Made by a program: the position numbers and the translations under genes. Shown here piece after piece: positions 59,901 to 64,000 of a DNA stretch of 64,000 nucleotides; position 1 is the first letter of the stretch; each line of letters opens with the position of its first letter. The notes below the pieces were generated by a model that did not search any database, was not told where the DNA came from, and saw only the letters and a program-made list of their open reading frames with translations. The stretch lies in NCBI GenBank assembly GCA_002914845.1, contig JXTC01000110.1, positions 622,091 to 686,090 on the forward strand, written 5' to 3'. The DNA comes from Trema orientale. Its lineage: Eukaryota; Streptophyta; Magnoliopsida; Rosales; Cannabaceae.

Positions 59901-60010
59901 GGGCGTTCCCATGATTTTCTTCTTGGGTGTGGTTCTCACCCCCGCAACTCCTCTCTTAACACGTGGACGACGATCCTTTATTCCGCCACTTGTAAAAAAA
60001 CCAAAAAAAA

Positions 60011-60171
60011 GATACTAGCTAACTCTTTTTTACATTCTCATAATCTCATTGTTTGACACATATATTCCACAATAATTTGTTGTATTATTAAAATATTAAA
60101 CTGAATAGTAAAATTCACGTACCTGACAGTGAGTCTGAAGAGTGTAAAAGGGAGTGCATTTAGTACTTCTC
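60011..60171. mobile_element. 161 bp MITE, family copy 2
   Basis: Inverted ends: left gatactagctaactcttttt, right complement of gagaagtactaaatgcactc. The family matches 17733-17894 and 61918-62088, and A runs on both sides (60003-60010 and 60172-60181) could be the target duplication. It lies just upstream of the ERGIC gene's first exon. Confidence 0.65.
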
Positions 60172-60189
60172 AAAAAAAAAAAGTTTTAG

Positions 60190-60540
60190 ATTGAGCAAAG
60201 ATTGGGACAGTAACTTACATTGATTTGGCATTACTTTTAGAGTAAATATTGGAACACCAAAATCTCAACTTATACTAGTGAGTGATGTGACATCATTTTT
60301 AGCTACATAATTTTAAATAATGTGGTTCTGTTTTAAAATAAGAAGTAGTTGAAATACATGTCACGTCAATTGGTGTAAGATTTTGGTGTAATATTTTGGT
60401 GTCCCTATCATTACTCATACTTTTAGCCACATAATTGTAAATTGTGTAGTCCCATTTTAAAATAAGACATGGTTAAAATGGATGCCATTGGCAAAAAATT
60501 TTTGTACAAGATCTTGGTATACTAATTATTACTCTTGGAT
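60190..60540. mobile_element. Older MITE interrupted by its own family
   Basis: The sequence before 60240 and after 60418 forms, when read as one, a diverged copy of the element at 60241-60417 (for example cattacttttagccacataattg against catttttagctacataattt, and ccattttaaaataagacatgg against ctgttttaaaataagaagtag). It is thus an older family member into which a younger copy has inserted. Confidence 0.6.
60241..60417. mobile_element. 177 bp MITE with 9 bp target duplication
   Basis: A perfect 9 bp duplication, tacttttag, flanks it (60232-60240 and 60418-60426). The left arm agtaaatattggaacaccaa is the imperfect complement of the right arm (accaaaat...ggacaccaaaat, tgagtaatgatagggacacc). Mutator-type by duplication length. 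Non-coding. Confidence 0.85.
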
Positions 60541-60842
60541 TACACTGTACAAGCATACAACTGATGCGTTTTGCCCTAAACATTTAGTATATTTCAGTTT
60601 GATCACTCAATTACAGAACAACCACTTTAACTTTTCTATTTTGGTGTTAAGTAGTGGTGTTCGCGATTAGTTTAACTACCTCTTAACCAAAACAAACAAG
60701 TAGAACCTTATTTAGAAAATTTTTAAAGGAAACCAAATCAAACCACATTTAGCTGGTTTAGTGGGTTTAGACTAATATAGACACTAATTTGTTACCTTTG
60801 TAATATTTTTATAAGTTCAAACATAAAATATTTATTTAATTT

Positions 60843-61265
60843 AGGCTTTGTTTGACAAAACAGAAGGAAGATAGAAACGAAAGAAGGTACATTACCTTGG
60901 GAAGGGAGTTGTGCGAGAAGTGAGAGCATCCTTTTCTTATTATGTTTAGTATGAGAAGAATGATAAAAAACAAAAATTTCTCTCTAGTTGTGCAATTATT
61001 ACTTGATTGTGAAATTCTTCCTAAAATTTTTCCAATTTAAAGGGGATTGAAAGTTGGTTTTGAGGATTTAAAATCTATTTCCTTCTTTAGTAAAATCTCA
61101 CCCTATCAATCAACTATTGTTACCCTAAATCCATTCATTAATCCTCCTATCCTTCTCATACCTTCTATTTCTCCCTCCTACTAAACTAATGCTACCCTAA
61201 ACCCATTCATTAATCCTCTTACCCTTCTCATACCTTCTATTTCTCCCTCCTACTGAACACACTCT
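60843..61265. mobile_element. Probable MITE containing a 72 bp tandem duplication
   Basis: Left ggctttgtttgacaaaacag and gaaggaagatagaaa are loosely complementary to the right end (cttctatttctccctcctac, tgaacacactc). The right half holds two tandem 72-base units starting taccctaaa(t/c)ccattcatta at 61121 and 61193. No clear target duplication. Confidence 0.5.
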
Positions 61266-61312
61266 GCAAGTAAAAATTCATCATGTATTTAATAAAAAAT
61301 CTAGCATATCCA

Positions 61313-61489
61313 AAAGGACTTAACTAATGACGTCTATTTATTACAAATTAAAGGAAAATACAAAATACTACCCAATCCCCATCCCACTCCATTGGAGATA
61401 ATAGATTTTTACGCCTACTTCCGGTGCGGCTCAAACCTAGAATCGAGATCTCAGGTAATAGGTACTCTTACCACTTGAGTCAACTCACT
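61313..61489 (-). mobile_element. SINE with tRNA-like head
   Basis: Read on the minus strand, the head contains a good polymerase III A box (tgactcaagtgg) and a B-box-like ggtttgagcc, about 45 bp apart. The body then reads ggcgtaaaaatctattatct and gggatggggattgggtag, shared with the truncated copy at 46622-46754, and ends near gtcattagttaagtcc. Flanking duplications were not resolved. Presumably transcribed once from the internal promoter and mobilised by a LINE partner (family knowledge). Confidence 0.8.
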
Positions 61490-61917
61490 TCATCAAACTT
61501 TGCCAACCAAATTTAAACAAATAACCACCAAAAAATTTTGAAGTTTAAAGCAACAAATAACAATACATAACTTACTTACTAAACCACAAGCAAAAGAACA
61601 ACATACATAAATAAATATATAAGTCACAAAGCAATACAAATAAATAAATAAGAAAACATATACAAATAAATATATAACTTATTTATCATATGTGAGATCC
61701 ATCCAACATGAGTTGTAGTCTTTTTTTTTTTTTGTTTTTTGGTAAAAAAACAAAAAAAAATTAAGTTGAGTATAACTCATTTGTTACCCAAAAGTAATTT
61801 TCTTTGGACGAGTGTTAATGTTATTATGGAATATATGATAGTTATAGTTTAGAGTAATGGAAGGATGCATCCAAATAACAAAGGTGAAAACGAAGAGATG
61901 GTACATAATTGTTATAT
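61490..61917. other. AT-rich intergenic DNA
   Basis: Contains aaataaataaataa-type microsatellites around 61600-61680 and a T run at about 61720. No gene. Confidence 0.35.
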
Positions 61918-62088
61918 AAGGAGTGTTAAATACATTATCTTTATTATTCTCCTCTCCAATATCATTATTTGACACGGGACTTATATTATTCAGTTTAATA
62001 TTTTAATAATGTAACAAATCATGGTGGAATTTACGTATCAAATAATGAGACTGAGAGAGTATAAAAGATAATATAGCTAGCATTTCTC
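61918..62088. mobile_element. 171 bp MITE, family copy 3
   Basis: A perfect 9 bp duplication, ttgttatat, flanks it (61909-61917 and 62089-62097). Inverted ends aaggagtgttaaatacatta and the complement of gagaaatgctagctatatta. It shares termini and interior with 17733-17894 and 60011-60171, so the family's duplication length is about 9 bp. Confidence 0.85.
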
Positions 62089-62097
62089 TTGTTATAT

Positions 62098-63073
62098 TTG
62101 CAAGAAGAAGAAAAATAGCAATTTTCCTTTAGCTACGTACTAGCAAGTTGACAAACGATAAAGAGACCAGTTTATATTCCTTTTTAACATCCAAGAAAGT
62201 ATATATTTAATTTGACTTGACTTCGAGAGTTTGAACGTAATATTCTAATTTAGTAACGTACGTGGGTGTGGCACAGCATTTGAATAATAACTAGCATTTA
62301 TTCAAGTACATTTTACCAGAATATTCAAAATCTAAGTAATAAACTCGATTCTCTTTAGAAGGTTAATTACTTAAACTTACCAAGAGGATTAACTCAAATT
62401 TAGCTATAACATTTTTCATTGTATAAACATACCAATGATATAACATAATAATTTGCTCAATACTTGGTCTCTGGACCAATGATGTGATTTAATAATCTTC
62501 TAAAAATTTTAGTCTCTAGCCTTATGGCTCCAACTTTGTAGTTGGTATTAATACACTATCAAATATACATGCTAACAAGCAGAAGTTCATTTGACTCCAA
62601 AAAAAAAAAAAAAAATTGAACATGCTAATAAATCCACAAACATAAATATTAATATGTTTCTATAAATCGAATTATAATATATATATTTGAACAAAAAAAA
62701 GAATTACACATATATATTTTTTGGTAACAAAATCGAATAAAATTTGAGTACTACATCCTGGCATCTGCCGCTTTTCACTTTGAAAGTATAGCAACAATTA
62801 CAATAATTAACTAAACAAAAGAATTACAAAAGAATTTTCTTTCTTTTTTACTAAATTACAAAATGATTTTATTTCGCTGTTGTTCATACTATTTTTTATA
62901 TTATATAGCTGTATGTTAACTTAGTGGTCGGAATTTGTTTTGACTATTTTTCTATGGAGATTGGAGGGTTTTGGGACGTATCTCTACCCTCCACTGGGGC
63001 CCAATATCGGATTTCACATGGCCCAACCTTAATAAAGGTGGTGAAGATTGGTCAGGAGAATCTATCTATATAT
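62098..63073. other. Intergenic DNA and 3' flank of the UPF0114 gene
   Basis: AT-rich without a supported gene. The last part (about 62930-63073) overlaps the downstream side of the UPF0114 stop codon and probably holds its 3' UTR. Confidence 0.4.
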
Positions 63074-64000
63074 CTATGTATCTTGCACGTTGCTAACAGA
63101 GAGTTTGGAGAGTAGGAAAATACAAGCCGAGGAGATTAGAAGAGTTCCAGCAAAACAAGCAAGATCTGCCCCAGTAACCAAAGGAACACTCTTGAACCTT
63201 TCCAACACTCCCACTTGAAGCAGCATCATCAAAGCATGTCCTAGCTTTGATTTTGCCTGTGAAACTGATTTCATTCCAACCCACGTCGGAAGTCCCTGAG
63301 AAATGGAAGAGAACATAATATTTAATCAACTACTTTCTATGCATGGGATTAGTTTTAGCTTTTTATATACATATTTGTTGTTAGGTCAAAAAATATGATA
63401 TATTTATAATTCGAAACTCTAAAATCAAAAGCAATTATAACTCTTAAGCTACTTGAAAAGTTTTCTTTTAGAGACTACTTATATTGAATTTTTTTTTTTA
63501 ACAAGTTTTTGAGACTATGTTATAACTTCGTTTTAAATCAATAAAGAAAAGTAATAGCTGAATATGACAGTATCACTACATAAATATAAGGAAGAAGAAT
63601 TAAATATTGAAAGTACCTTCATGTAGAATAGACCAAACAAGTTTGACCCAGCAAGCCACGGCCCTTTTTCCTTCACAGACTTTGAGCCCACAAACATAGT
63701 ATACAGCCCAAATCCGAAAATAAGCATGGCGGTTCCTACTAGGAACATATCTGTACATAACGTATATAAGCCTTATGCCCACACAAAATTATGCGAAGCA
63801 AATGGAAAAACATTCATACTTATTACGGTACTTTCTACGTAATATATGGTAATTCGAATGCAGATATATAGCTTTACCTATGGCTTCAATAAGTAAGTGC
63901 ATGACATGTCCTTGATCAGCCTTGTATGACAGATTATGAAAATACTGGATATATGACTCCACAACAATGAAGCATCCCTGTACATCCAAATTCAATACAT
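63074..64000 (-). CDS. UPF0114 family membrane protein, 3' part (cut by window edge)
   Basis: Three exons are visible: at least 63977-63878, then 63750-63617 and 63295-63074, spliced GT-AG and in phase. The translation follows the plant UPF0114 pattern: QGCFIVVESYIQYF, LLIEAIDMFLVGTAMLIFGF-GLY, GSNLFGLFYMK, then SVSQAKSKLGHALMMLLQVG and CFAGTLLISSACIFLLSKLS, ending NVQDT. Three hydrophobic segments are visible. Immediately upstream the same frame stays open to the window edge (NLDVQ), so the first visible exon may extend past 63977. The 5' exons are outside. Function is unknown; bacterial relatives (YqhA) are small inner-membrane proteins, and I recall Arabidopsis At4g19390 and At5g13720 as relatives. 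Confidence 0.9.

Noticed and set aside
61313..61489. True tRNA gene
   Set aside because: A- and B-box-like motifs are present, but there is no cloverleaf with a paired acceptor stem, and the body matches another repeat copy, so it is a SINE.
1..64000. CRISPR arrays, operons, bacterial promoters or phage genes
   Set aside because: The window is plant nuclear DNA with spliced genes. The tandem repeats seen lack spacer-repeat structure.

Overview
This window is nuclear DNA from a flowering plant, very probably a eudicot. It is AT-rich, its genes are split by many GT-AG introns, and the intergenic space is packed with small DNA transposons and decayed retrotransposons. The proteins match plant family members closely (VPS53/HIT1, a plant RING-CH ligase, an Erv41/Erv46 cargo receptor, a plant UPF0114 protein). 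I cannot name the species from sequence alone. There is no bacterial, organellar or CRISPR content. Base 36501 is an unresolved N inside a coding exon.

Layout. (1) 453-13990, minus strand: a complete VPS53 gene in 24 coding exons (825 codons plus stop by my splicing), with a probable leader exon near 13.88-13.99 kb. (2) 13998-20733: a run of DNA transposons. Several are bounded by exact target-site duplications: an hAT-type element touching the VPS53 leader with a Mutator-type MITE nested in it, a second hAT-type element, a dispersed 160-170 bp MITE, and a 1.9 kb element with ~250 bp inverted ends. (3) 21597-26508: two tandem units carrying broken pieces of the neighbouring VPS53 gene (exon 1 twice, exon 5 once), one of them split by a 757 bp MITE. 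(4) 26680-34323: a decayed Ty3/gypsy integrase-chromodomain end with its LTR, two orphan ORFs, and a FAR1/FHY3-like (MULE transposase-derived) pseudogene. (5) 36438-40570, plus strand: a RING-CH (MARCH-like) membrane E3 ligase gene in 8 exons, with one GC-AG intron and a Gln/His-rich tail. (6) 42.3-51.1 kb: a second transposon cluster with nested MITEs, a truncated SINE, and a Ty1/copia LTR plus gag remnant. (7) 54261-59305, minus strand: an Erv41/Erv46 (ERGIC) family gene in 11 coding exons, 352 aa. (8) 60-62.1 kb: more MITEs and a SINE with a tRNA-like head. (9) 63074 to the right edge, minus strand: the 3' end of a UPF0114 membrane-protein gene.

Two of the four host genes act in the secretory pathway (VPS53 in endosome-to-TGN tethering, Erv41/46 in ER-Golgi cargo cycling). 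The RING-CH protein is an integral-membrane ubiquitin ligase. I see no sign that they form a functional cluster; plant gene order is normally not operonic. No wholly new biological system is evident. The most informative material is the structural record: VPS53 exon copies that may serve as an alternative first exon or as captured cargo, several insertions provable from paired target-site duplications (one also by an empty paralogous site), and a conserved-looking GC-AG intron.
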